Shown here one piece after another: positions 29,409-40,200 of a DNA stretch of 64,000 nucleotides. Under the pieces are notes generated by a model. The model ran no database searches, had not been told where the DNA came from, and was given only the letters and a program-made list of their open reading frames with translations. The first letter of the stretch is position 1, and the number at the start of each line of letters is the position of its first letter. Source of the DNA: Paulinella micropora (taxonomy: Eukaryota > Cercozoa > Imbricatea > Euglyphida); assembly GCA_009731375.1 (NCBI GenBank), contig BJOX01000063.1:296042-360041 (forward strand), given 5' to 3'. The position numbers were made by a program, and so were the translations under genes.

Positions 29409-30096
29409 ATGAGCGAGTGGATAATCTTTGTAAAGGCTTACTCCGCTAAACATGGTATAAGCTACAAGGAGGCATTGAAAAAGGCGAGCAAAGAATATAA
29501 GAAACAAAAGGGAGGTAGTGCTGAGTTGTCGGAGGCTATTTGTCTTCGTCAGAGAAAAAGGGTGCTGACGGATGGAAGCCAGTCGCGAGCAAAGAAAAAT
29601 CAAGAGTTTATGAAAAAGATGATAAAGCGATTGTAGCATTTAGAGGTTCGGTAGATAAGCAAGACTTACTCACAGATGTCGCATTAGTAAAGGGAGTATT
29701 GAAAAAGCCCCGAGATATAAAGAAGAGCAGAAGCTGGTTAATGAAGTGATAAAGAAATATGGTAAAGAAAATGTAGAGCTGACGGGACATAGCCTTGGAG
29801 GAACGATAACAAAAGATTTAAGCCGACAGACTGGGGTAAAGGCTACAACATACAATAAAGGCAGTGGCACGAGAGACCTTATTGAAGGAGTAATTGACAG
29901 AGTGGCGGTGAAAGTAAATCCAAAAGGTAAAAGGGCGAAGATGGCGAACCTAACGACGAACTACCGGACCGCATTTGACCCCGTTTCATTGTTAGGGGCT
30001 ACGGCTGTAAATACTAAGCTAGTTAAGCCGACAAGGGGTGCTCATACTATTAGGAGCTTCAAAGGTAAAGGAGCCAAAAAAAATATATGTATAAAG
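29409..30096 (+). CDS. Class-3 lipase with viral N-terminal helix motif, broken
   Basis: Likely lipid-cleaving virion enzyme, perhaps for membrane passage during entry. The N-terminus 'WIIFVKAYSAKHGISYKEAL' followed by 'KKASKEYKKQKGG' is a motif common in large DNA viruses of algae and protists. After a frameshift near 29540 comes 'IVAFRGSVDKQDLLTDVALV', and after another near 29740 the nucleophile elbow 'ELTGHSLGGTITKDLSR', both class-3 lipase hallmarks. The C-terminal region has 'NYRTAFDPVSLLG', where Asp could be catalytic, and 'GAHTIRSF', where His could complete the triad. The end is uncertain because the frame runs into the convergent PolB gene. Element 2 lacks this gene. Confidence 0.75.
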
Positions 30097-30114
30097 TTTT
30101 TATTGTCAGTACCT

Positions 30115-33100
30115 TTAATATCCAAACGGTCTAGTCTCAATCGCATTATCTACAATACCTATAATATTTCTTTTGGTGTAAGTAAAGCTGAATATTTTTT
30201 CTAAGTATTCGCTCGTTATTTTTTTCTGTTGTTTATCTCTTGTTATCTTGCTGTTTTCTACAATAACAACTTTACCAGATTTTTCAATTCGTTTAGCGAT
30301 CAATTTTTCTTCCTGAGTCTTAAGCAACTCTAACAATTCATTCTTGCCGTTCTCAATAAGGTCGCTGTTGTTAATACCAAGTCCGCAACTAATGACAATT
30401 AACATATTTGGTAAATTTAATGATTTATTGTTTTCATAATTCATACTAAAGCTTTTTACTTTCACACTTGCTTTGCCGTTATCTAAGACATAGCCATAAC
30501 ACTTGGCCCACCTCCGATAAAGGTCATAATCTTTGCTCCGTGTAGTTCGTCCGTCCATTCGCCTAACAACTTACCCGTTTTCACATCTGTTTCGCCTTTC
30601 GTTAAGTATGTTGTGTATATGACACTGTCCGTATCGTGGTATAGAATTCGGTTGCCTAGTTTGTCCATCATCTCATATAGTCTAATCCTCGCGTGGCAAG
30701 TCGTAAACAAAGCAAGTACAATATTTGTTTTCACGGGGTCGCTTACCGCATCTTGTTTAAAGTCATAACTCGCTTCTATTATTTTGTCGTTAATAATGTT
30801 TATGTTTATGTTATCAACTGACTTGTCGCTCATTAACTTGTATAAGGTATCTTTGTCTTTTATCATTTTGTTTTGAGTTTTGTTTTGCTTTTCACCAAAC
30901 TTGCCCCACAACGAGTTTAAGCACAACCTAGCAACCGCTCGCCGTCCTGGGTTTTCTTCTATTTTGTTTTCGTCCATCTTAATACCCATCCTGACTTCCA
31001 TACTGCCAATGTAGTGTCTTTTTTGTTCCTGTGTAATACAGCCATCAGGATATCCGCTTGACTCTTGTTTAACCTTTAAGAAAGTTTTTATGTAATCTTC
31101 GAACAGGCTACTGCTCTGCTCCTTCCAATGCCATACCTCATATACCTTAATTAGCTTGTAGCCTTTGTCTAAGGCCTTGTAGATTTCGGATGTTGCCCAA
31201 GTGCCACTTATTGCTCGCTCGTTATCGGTGTGCTTACAGTCATCCTTTTGTTCGGTCATTCCGCACTTGTCGCATAAGTAATACATTAGTTTTCCTCTAT
31301 CTGCCTTAGGTAAAACGGGATGAAGTAATTTTCTAGCCGGTAGCATCTCAACATTAGACACTCCGAAATATTCTCTGTTTATGATTTTGTTTTTCATATC
31401 TTTTCGGTCGTCGTCTTTGTTCGGTCTAATGATTTCGTGGTGCCCGCTAGGATAAAGGTCGTAAAACATAACGGTAGGATACAGAGAGCATATGTCAATG
31501 TATTTCGCGTATTCGTTGTCGTGTCGTGATTTCCAATACAATGTTAGAGCATGCGTTCTACCTCCAAACATTGATTCTCGCGGGTTCAGCCCTTCTTGTT
31601 CAGTAATTCGTTCATTAGTATCTTCCGCTAGGCTTTCACTCGTTTTCATTAATCTCCATTCACATTCCCAGATAGATACTAGTTTGCTGACTTGTTTGCT
31701 TAGTTCTTTTTCTCGTCTCATTGTTGCCTTGTGTAGTTCGCCCATCGTCTTGTTCTTCTTAGTGTTAATGGTATTACCATTGAAGCACTTTGGACATCCA
31801 TGCCAGAGACATCCGTGAAATTCGTAAGCGGTTTTAGTCTTTTCATCCCAGCCGTCTACGTAAATAGTTGAACTGCCAATTCGAAACATCTTTTCACCAC
31901 CATTGAAAGCATGTTTGATATCCGTTTGGTCTAACCTGCTTCTGTAGGCTATCCATTCAACACAAGCCCGAGAGGTAATCCTGTTTTGCTTTTCCGCCTT
32001 CAACACAGCAATTGAATTCTCTGGCATAAACTTAGCACGATACAAAGCCATAACACAACTCGCAATAGTTGTATATTGAAACGGGTCAATACCGAATTCT
32101 AGAAAATGCTTTCTAAAATCCATACATCCCCTTCTCAATATATCAACATCGCTATGACAGTATTCAGCAATTTCCTTCCGCATATCAAATGTGTTTTTTT
32201 TTTTTGGGCTTTCATACCATTCTAAGAATTCCGCTCTTTTCTTATCGTTCATCGTGTCGTAGCCGCAGTGCTTCTTATGAGGCATACCACCAACATAATT
32301 TTTTATTATTGTCCGTATTGAAGAAGTGAGGGAAGAAACCCTTTTTAAGTTCTTTCAATCCGAATGTTTTAGGAAATTCTGACAACGGCATCGTAAGGAA
32401 ACTCAAACTATCAATGAAGCGGTATTTCTTTAAAGTCATCATCATTATCTTACCGCCTTGATAAATGACGAATGGTGCCTGCCCGTTATCCACCAACCAC
32501 TTAAGAATAAACTGACAATCATAACCGCGACTGTTATGAGCAATGAATGTAAAGCCGTTGTGCTTATGTTCAAAAGCCCACTTACAGAAATCATCAATGT
32601 TCTTATGAATAACTGATGGTTCCTTCGCATCGTAATACTGGCTTTCCGCATGATTAACAATGTGCTCACCAGTATCCTGTGTCGCTTCAAAGTCAAAGAA
32701 TATGTATTTCTCTGAAAAAGGTAGTATGTCTTTCTTCACAATTTCACGTTGGTGTTCAAGTGTTTTCAGTTCCTTACAATTACTGCATTCGCATAACCGC
32801 ATTTGTGTTCGTCTTTCTTCCTGTAATTAAGTCCGCACGAAAGACATTTTGCTTTGATATCGCAGTTCGTCTTCTTGTGGTTGTTGAAACATACCGTGTT
32901 TGGAAACTTTCTATTACACGAATAGCAATGAGTCCAATTGCTTTTATCGTTAATATCCTTACAGTCTTTGGTTTCGCAGATATTACATTTAGATTCGCAG
33001 GCATGCCTTTCCATATATCCCCTTAAACATAACTCACAGAAATTCTTTTTTCCTACCATAGACTTCATATTGGTTATGGCATCGTAGTGGTTCTCTGTCT

Positions 33101-34169
33101 TAAGTATGTAAAGGTTCGTAAGTCGCTCGCCCTTTTCATTAAGCAGGTCCGTCTTATAAACAATTTTGTCAGGGAATTCAACAATAACCAGATTGTATTT
33201 AATGTGGCTAGCAAAAGTTTTAATTTCAGGAATACCGCACACATCCTGAATGACTTTCGCTTCTTCGTGCAACTTAATTGCCATCTCGTCCTGTATCTTT
33301 CGTCCCATCCTTATTACTTTGAATTTTTCGTGTTTTTCTTTTTTTGATTTTACTACAACAATTGCTCGTTAGCACGCTTTTTTTGATTTTACTACAATAA
33401 TTGCTCGTGCTAAGCATATGTTATTTGTATTATTAATTTGAATTACTCCTTCCTTTTTATATATATCCAATCTATTAATTACTTGAAGCCTCGTTCCGCC
33501 CGTCTGCATTTCAACAGATTTCAAAACAAATCTAAACTTATCCATATTAGACCTCTTTTCATCTGTATAAAAGCTTTCGTTGCTTTGAAATAATGCTGTC
33601 AATCTTTCCAACACATCTCTGACAGAAATCTGATTAATAGTCTTCAAACCCGTAGATACCGCTCCATAGTAATCTACAAACTTGATACTTACACTAACCA
33701 TACTAATTTGCATCTGTCTTTTGATAAAGTCATTCAGTATTATCTCAATGAACTGTAGAATATCATTCATACTAAAAGAAGTGAAGTTTCCAGTAAGTTT
33801 AACCCAATACTGGTTTTCATTAACACTCAGCATGTGCTTCTTTCTATCAACGTGTTTGATTTCGTAGTTCGCATACAGCATTAGGTCCTTTACCTTTTCT
33901 TTTCTTTCTCTCACTTTCGCTTCAAACTGCGGTTGTTTATCTAATGGTAAGGGTGGTGCTTCTGGCATAGCGTGAAAGTAAACAGCAACTCTTACTCAGT
34001 TCAAGTAATTCTGGGTCGTTGTTGTATCCACCTTATACTTTCTTTTATATCCCTCAGGTTTTATGTAAAGCTCATCTTGACCCCTGACCCTTTTGATTTC
34101 ATAATTAATTTTTTGTTCCCTAAATTTGTCCAACCTATACTGTATACTGTTGTAAGTATGTGTCTCCAT
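30115..34169 (-). CDS. Protein-primed DNA polymerase B (broken)
   Basis: Replicates the linear element. From ATG 34169 ('METHTYNSIQYRLDKFREQK') the N-terminal domain runs to 'GGTRLQVINRLDIYKK' and 'NICLARAIIVVKSKK'. A Cys/His-rich zinc region follows ('CELCLRGYMERHAC', 'CNICETKDC', 'CLSCGLNYRKKDEHKCGY'). The exonuclease motifs are 'FFDFEATQD', 'AHNSRGYDCQF' and 'YCHSDVDIL'. The polymerase motifs are A 'DICSLYPTVMFYD', B 'LNSLWGKFG' and C 'YHDTDSVIY'. Defects: TGA near 34007, a 39-bp in-frame tandem duplication bringing a TAA (33338-33409), and frameshifts near 32785, 32290 and 30515. The length of about 1,340 residues is usual for Polinton PolB with its N-terminal extension. Confidence 0.9.
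33338..33409. repeat. 39-bp tandem duplication in PolB of element 1
   Basis: The unit 'TTTTTTTGATTTTACTACAA' plus '.AATTGCTCGT' is present twice. On the coding strand it repeats 'RAI.VVKSKK' in frame and introduces a TAA. Element 2 has one copy. Confidence 0.8.
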
Positions 34170-34369
34170 CGTTAGTCAGTGTATATATAGGAAAATATGT
34201 TTTTCAAAAATAAAAATTAAGTATCTCAATTGTCTGCCCCCGCCGGTGTCGCCGTGTGCATCCGTGTCTATATATAAGGGGGGCCATGTGTTTGGATGAA
34301 AATTAGGGCGGGGCTGGCGGGGCGGGCAGGGCGGGCGGGGCTAAAAAAATATTATAGACAACATTTGTT

Positions 34370-35059
34370 TTAATAATATTTACCGTATCCAGCTCCGCAA
34401 TGACAGTTATGTTCGCGGTAATGACAGAAATTACACCAGTCATCACTGTCTCGTCTTTTATTAATATTTTGTATCATTCTTTCCCATTCTTCTTTTTTCT
34501 TCTTTTCTTCTTCTTGTTTCAAGAAACATTGTGTTTTTATTTCAAGTGTATTTTCTTTCCTGAAATATCAACATCAGAACCACAATCACATTTGTATAGT
34601 CATTTGTTTTCTGTCATCGTGTGTCTCTTGTTTGTTCCCCTGTGTATCCTTATATATTACCCCTTCGTTTTGTTAGAAGATTTTTTTCTGTGTGTATGTT
34701 TGATTTCATATGTCTTGCTTTGATACTCCTATTGATTTCATCTCCGCATTCACACTTAAATGTTTTATTCTTCCAATTCCCTTTCTTTTCTTTTTTGATT
34801 CTTTTCTTTCCTTATCATAATTAACTTTCCATTCATCATACTTTGGTTTTACTTTTTCATCGTGGTACTTCTTTGCTTCTTCAATTGCTTGTTCTTGGGT
34901 TCTTCGTTTTCCAATAGTAAAACTCTTAAACATCGTTTTACCTCCTTCTCTCCATTGAACTTTTACCATCGGTCTCTTTTCATTATTGTTTATCATAATA
35001 CATCCTTTTGAAATTGTAAATCTACGCCTTGCCTTTTTTTCAGTGTCGTCGTTTGTCAT
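34370..35059 (-). CDS. AP2-like/zinc-finger protein, decayed
   Basis: ATG 35059 begins 'MTNDDTEKKARRRFTISKGC'. A domain 'MVKVQWREGGKTMFKSFTIG' followed by 'EEAKKYHDEK' resembles the DNA-binding AP2/integrase-arm fold found in viral homing-type proteins. After a frameshift near 34765, two C2H2-like fingers with CxC spacing can be read: 'FKCECGDEINRSIKARHMKS' and 'YKCDCGSDVDISGKKIH'. A Lys/Glu-rich helix and 'DDWCNFCHYREHNCHCG' follow. At least three breaks are present. It is the last gene before the right TIR. Element 2 has a GIY-YIG nuclease in the comparable place. Function is probably DNA binding; nuclease activity cannot be shown. Confidence 0.5.
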
Positions 35060-35109
35060 CCTGTATGTGTCTTTATATTTTAACAGTATGATTTTAAATA
35101 TTAATATCA

Positions 35110-35205
35110 GTTGCCTTTTTGTCCCGGCGGGCCGAACGGTGTGTGTCTCTGGGGGCGGGGGTGTATGTATTGAAAAAGTGTGCCAAAGTGGCACCCTATA
35201 CTACT
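35110..35205 (-). repeat. Right terminal inverted repeat, element 1
   Basis: Mirror of 14085-14180. It ends CTATACTACT at 35205 and is followed by ACAATC, the right target-site copy. Confidence 0.95.
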
Positions 35206-35211
35206 ACAATC

Positions 35212-36537
35212 ATAGCAGATGCGTACCTTTTTGGATTATGGCCAGGCCGGCGTGGACTCCAAGCTACCTTTTGAATCCTGTCCTGTATTTTTGGGCGATT
35301 TTTCCTACTTTTTCCCAGTCACACCAAACCGCCGTTCCTTTTGTGCCACATTTCGGCAGAATTGCGCCGGAAACACAAAATTTTGGTTACGGTATTTTCC
35401 ACGTTTATTTCCGGCGAAATTTGCCCAAATGTAAGAAAAACTTCAACTGTGGCCAATGGCTGGCACACATGGACTGAATCAGGTAGAGGTGGTCCCAGTA
35501 ACCACCTCTACCCTGTGGCTGCAGTTTCCTCTATCTTGGAACGTATCCCAGTCACCACCTCTACCTATGGCCGCAGTTTCCTCAATTGTAAGCACTGCAT
35601 GATGGGACCAGGAAACGGGCGCAAAAGGGCTGGATCGGGCACTTTCTGACTCTGATGACTCAAAAATTGAAAAGCAGAAAAAACGGTGACAGGTGGCTCT
35701 AGTGGCTGGTGCAGAACAAGGAAGCTGCCATCCTATCTTACTACAGGCTAGGCTAGGCTAGTAAGGGTAACTGTTTTTTCTTATTCAGCCAACGGGAAAA
35801 ACGATAAAAAATAACCCGATAATGATGCAGTGTTTGCAATCATAACCGCGTTAAATTTATGTTTCAACCCGAATTACAGCTTCAACGTAAGAGTGGAGAG
35901 CAGAACGTATTACACTACTGCTACTACTACTAGAAAACGAAGGCAAGTGTCACCCCCCCCCCCCCCCCCCCCCCCCCCCTTTTCCCCCCCNNNNNNNNNN
36001 NNNNNNNNNNNNNNNNNNNNNNNNNNNNNNNNNNNNNNNNNNNNNNNNNNNNNNNNNNNNNNNNNNNNNNNNNNNNNNNNNNNNNNNNNNNNNNNNNNNN
36101 NNNNNNTTCAGTGCAGTTTCATCACAGAAACCACACTAAGAGCCGTTATTTAGTTTTGAGGCTACCTATTCTCTCTAAGTTCAAAACATCAATTTCATTA
36201 AAATCTCTCTTATTACGAATTTCTCTCTGGACTACTTTACACAAAAAGCAAAAAAGTTGTCCAGTGTCAGAGTTGGTGTAAGCAGAAAAAATACCGCACC
36301 AAGTGGGGCAAAATTGGTGTTATCTGGTATCAGGTGTGAGAAGTGTTTTTCCACTAAGAGCCGTTATTCGTTATTTCCTCTACCTGTTTATAACAAATAC
36401 AGACAGACAAAAGAAAGAAAAAACTGCTACCTATTGATATTTGAAAGCCGACCGCTACGCTTGTCGTTTTCAAACATCGTTTTAAAAAAATCAATTATTT
36501 TAAAGAAATAATATATTTGTATTATATATAGAGAGAA
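35212..36537. other. Spacer between the two elements, with gap
   Basis: No gene is supported. A 13-bp inverted repeat (AGGTAGAGGTGGT/ACCACCTCTACC) lies at about 35482-35512, with a further half copy at 35550. Poly-C leads into 116 N (35991-36106). The 17-base 'CACTAAGAGCCGTTATT' occurs at 36134-36150 and 36352-36368. The outer terminus of element 2 should lie between 36107 and 36500, but no copy of element 1's TIR is visible there. Confidence 0.6.
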
Positions 36538-37140
36538 ATGACAACCTTGAAAATTTACAAAATCTTTAATGCTGAAGACCAAACCGACAAGGAATATTAC
36601 ATTGGAAGCACAACTCAAAAAAGATTATCAAGCAGGTTCAGCCATCATAAATTACTCTGCAAGAAAGGAATTAATAGAAAGTTATACAATCATATGAACA
36701 ATAAAGGAATTCAAATTTTTAAGTGTGTTTTAAATCACGAGGAAGTAATTGAAAATTATAACATTGATAAACAAAGGGCGGTTGAACAGAAATATATAGA
36801 TGAATTGAAACCTACATTAAATTTAAATAAGGCTATGGGTGCAAATATTACTGATGGAAAAAGAGAACGGCATAAATTTGATGAACGAGAATTTAAAGAT
36901 GAGAACGAAAGGAAACGAATAGAATATCAAAAACAATACCACAAGCAATATCATAAACAATATTATGAAAAAGAAAGTAAGAAAGTTAGAGAGTATCAAA
37001 AGCAATACTGGGCAATAAACAAAAACATTTTAAATTGTAAGCAAAAAGAGAGGTTTGATAAAATAAGAGAGAGTAAAAAATATTATTGTGTGTTATGTAA
37101 TTTTATAGGTGTATCTCAATCAGCACTTATTACACAATAA
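36538..37140 (+). CDS. GIY-YIG endonuclease
   Basis: 200 intact residues. The GIY-YIG nuclease core is at the N-terminus: 'LKIYKIFNAE' and 'EYYIGSTTQKRLSSRFSHHK' supply the two Tyr elements and the catalytic Arg, and Glu in 'RAVEQKYIDELKPTLN' the metal ligand. A Gln/Tyr/His-rich helix ('YQKQYHKQYHKQYYEKES') follows, and a C-terminal half zinc finger 'YYCVLCNFIGVSQSAL' that stops early. Such enzymes cut DNA and act as homing or resolution nucleases in polinton-like viruses. It is upstream of PolB on the same strand. The TATATATAG just before the ATG resembles promoter-like sequences seen before several genes here. Confidence 0.85.
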   Translation: MTTLKIYKIFNAEDQTDKEYYIGSTTQKRLSSRFSHHKLLCKKGINRKLYNHMNNKGIQIFKCVLNHEEVIENYNIDKQRAVEQKYIDELKPTLNLNKAMGANITDGKRERHKFDEREFKDENERKRIEYQKQYHKQYHKQYYEKESKKVREYQKQYWAINKNILNCKQKERFDKIRESKKYYCVLCNFIGVSQSALITQ

Positions 37141-37278
37141 CTCCAAAAGACATATTTCAAAAAATAAAAAAAATTTAATTTCTATTTAAATGATTGAAAA
37201 AAAAATAAAAATATAAAAAAATTTCTATTTAATATTTAATTTAGAAAAAAAAATCGACCCACTGATATATTATCAAAC

Positions 37279-40200
37279 ATGGAGACACACACGTATAACG
37301 GCAAGGTCTACAGGTTGGATAGATTAAGGGAATATAAGATAAATTACGAAATCAAGTCTGTCAGGGGTCGGGATGTGCTATATATCAAACCGAAGGTAAG
37401 GGGGTATAAATTGATACACCGACAGCCCAAAACTACTTGAACCAAGTAAGAGGTGCGGTGTATTTCGAACACCATGCTATACCAATAGCACCACCTTTAC
37501 CTACGATTGAAGAGAAAAAAGAACTGAAAGAAAATTACAGAGACTTGTTGCGGTATGGTAATCATGATATCATAAGGGACGACAGCAAGGAACACGAACT
37601 AGGACTAAATGAAAGCCGATATGCGGTAAGGATTAACGGCAACTTCCGATCATTTACGATGCGCGATGTGATAAGATTTATTGAGATTGTGTTGAACGAC
37701 TTTGTAAAACGACAAGCACAACAAGATAAGGTTAGCCTAGGTATTGAGTTTGTTGATTACTATGGAAAAGTATCAACAGGCTTACACAAAGTTAATCAAA
37801 TCTCGGTTGAAAAAGTTTTAGAAAGATTGTCAGCAATATTTCAAAGCAACGAAAGTCTTTACATGGATGAAAACGCAATAAACTTTGATAAATTAAAATT
37901 TGTGTTGAAATCTGTTAAAATGCCGACGGGCGGGACAAGGCTACAGGTTGTGAACAAATTGGATATATACAGAAAGAAAGGAGTAATCTGTATTACAAAC
38001 AGCGATAACTTATGCTTAGCGGGAGCAATCGTTGTAGTCAAAGCAAAAATTGAAAAACATCCAAAATACTCGCAAATTATGTGAGGACGAAAGATACAGC
38101 AGGAAATGGCCGAGGCTTTACACGATGAAGCGAAAGTAATTAAGGATGTTTGCGGGGTACCAGAAATTAATACATTTGCTTATCACATTAAATACAATCT
38201 GGTTATTGTTGAATTCCCTGACAAAATCATTTATAAAACAGGACTACTTGATGCGAACGGCGAACGGCTTACTAACCTTTACATTTTAAAGACTGAAGGA
38301 CATTACGATGCCATAACTAACATGAAGTCTATGCTAGGAAAAAAGAATTTCTGTGAGTTATGTCTAAAAGGGTATAAGGAAAGACATGCCTGTGAAGCCA
38401 AATGTAGTATCTGTGAAACCAAGGGGTGTAAGGGAATAAATGACAAGAGCCAGTGGAAAGAATGTGAGAAGTGTAATAGAAAGTTTCCAAACACTGAATG
38501 CTTTAATAACTACATGACGACAAACTGCGATGTTAAAGCGAAATGTAAATCGTGCGGTCTTAATTACAAAAAGAAGGATGAGCACAAATGCGGATATGCG
38601 AAATGCCGAAATTGCAAACTAGTGAAACCGCTTGAACACCAATGTGAAATAGTTCAAAAAGAAATCTTACCGCCGTCAGAGCAATACATATTCTTTGACT
38701 TTGAAGCGACACAGGACACAGGCGAGCACATTGTTAATCATGCGGAAAGCCAGTATTACGACGGAAGGGGTCCCGCCCCTTTCCAAACCCTTGAAAAAAA
38801 AGGTGGGGGTATGGTAGGGGGTGAAACCCCCTCCCCTGTTATACATAAGAACATTCAAGATTTCTGTAATTGGGCTTTTGACACTAAACACAGCGGATTT
38901 ACATTTATTGCGCACAATGCCCGCGGTTATGATTGTTAGTTTATTCTTAAGTGGTTGGTTGATAATGGACAAACTCCATTCGTAATCTATGAAGGTGGTA
39001 AGATTATGATGATGACACTTAAGAAGTATCGCTTTATAGACAGCCTAAGTTTTCTTACGATGCCATTGTCAGACTTTCCAAAGGCATTCGGACTTACGGA
39101 ACTTAAGAAAAGTTTCTTTCCGCACTTCTTCAATACGGCTAAAAATAGAAACTATGTTGGTGTAATGCCTCATAAGAAACATTACGGCTACGACACGATG
39201 CGAGGAGATAAACGAAAGGAATTTCTTGAATGGTATGATGAACAAGTGAAAGCACATAACCACTTTGATATGGCGAAGGAAATCGCTGAGTATTGTCATT
39301 CAGATGTTGATATACTGAGAAAGGGTTGTATAGACTTTAGAAATCAGTTTCTAGAGTTCGGTATTGACCCTTTTCAATATACAACTATTGCGAGTTGTGT
39401 TATGGCTCTGTATCGTGCTAAGTTTATGCCAGAGAATTCAATTGCGATATTGAAAGCGGAAAAACAAAACAGGATGACTTCTAGGGCTTGTGTAGAATGG
39501 TTAGCATACAGAAGCAGGTTAGACAAAACCGATATTAAGCACGCATTCAACGGAGGTGAAAAAATGTTTCAACTCGGGCAATCTCGTGTGTATGTAGATT
39601 GCTGGGATGAGAAAAACAAAACCGCTTATGAGTTTTACGGGTGTCATTGGCACGGATGTGATAAGTGTTGGAATAGCAATGCTTTGAATGTGAAGAAAAA
39701 TAAGACAATGGGCGAACTATACAAGGAAACAATGAGAAGAGAAAAACAACTTAACGAACAAGCGAAAGTAATAAGTATCTGGGAGTGCGAATGGAGCCTG
39801 ATAAAAACCAGTGAAAGACTGGCAGAGGATACAAACGAACGAATCACTGAACAAGAAGGACTAAACCCACGAGAGGCAATGTTTGGAGGTAGAGTGAATG
39901 CTCTGAAATTATATTGGAAATCACGACATGATAATGAGTATGCGAAATATATTGACATATGCTCACTTTATCCGACCGTGATGTATTACGACCTTTATCC
40001 AAGCGGACACCATATCATAATACGACCAAGCAACGAGGAGGAAAGAAATGAGATGAAAAACAAAATTATAAACAGAGAATATTTCGGAGTGGCTAAGGTT
40101 AAGATGCTACCACCTAGAGGCTTACTACACCCAGTCTTACCGAAGGCGGACAGAGGTAAGATTATGTATTACTTATGCGATAAGTGGGGAATGACTGAGC

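Larger units (their letters stand above)
14085..35205. mobile_element. Polinton/Maverick-type element 1 (integrated polinton-like virus)
   Basis: A 21,121-bp element bounded by 96-bp terminal inverted repeats and an imperfect 6-bp target duplication. It starts with AG and ends with CT, as Polintons do. It is more AT-rich than its flanks. Genes from left to right: coiled-coil protein, spliced gene, integrase, acidic protein, fibre, small Cys-rich secreted protein, conserved small protein, packaging ATPase, basic protein, coiled-coil protein, protease, minor capsid, major capsid, virion protein, DUF3820-like, lipase, DNA polymerase B, zinc-finger protein. This combination of capsid, protease, ATPase, rve integrase and protein-primed PolB defines the Polinton/polinton-like virus group. 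Most long genes carry frameshifts or stops, so this copy is probably a fossil unless the indels are sequencing errors. Confidence 0.92.

Noticed and set aside
36107-36537. Terminal inverted repeat of element 2
   Set aside because: No segment matches element 1's TIR; the repeated CACTAAGAGCCGTTATT is direct, not inverted, and only 17 bases.
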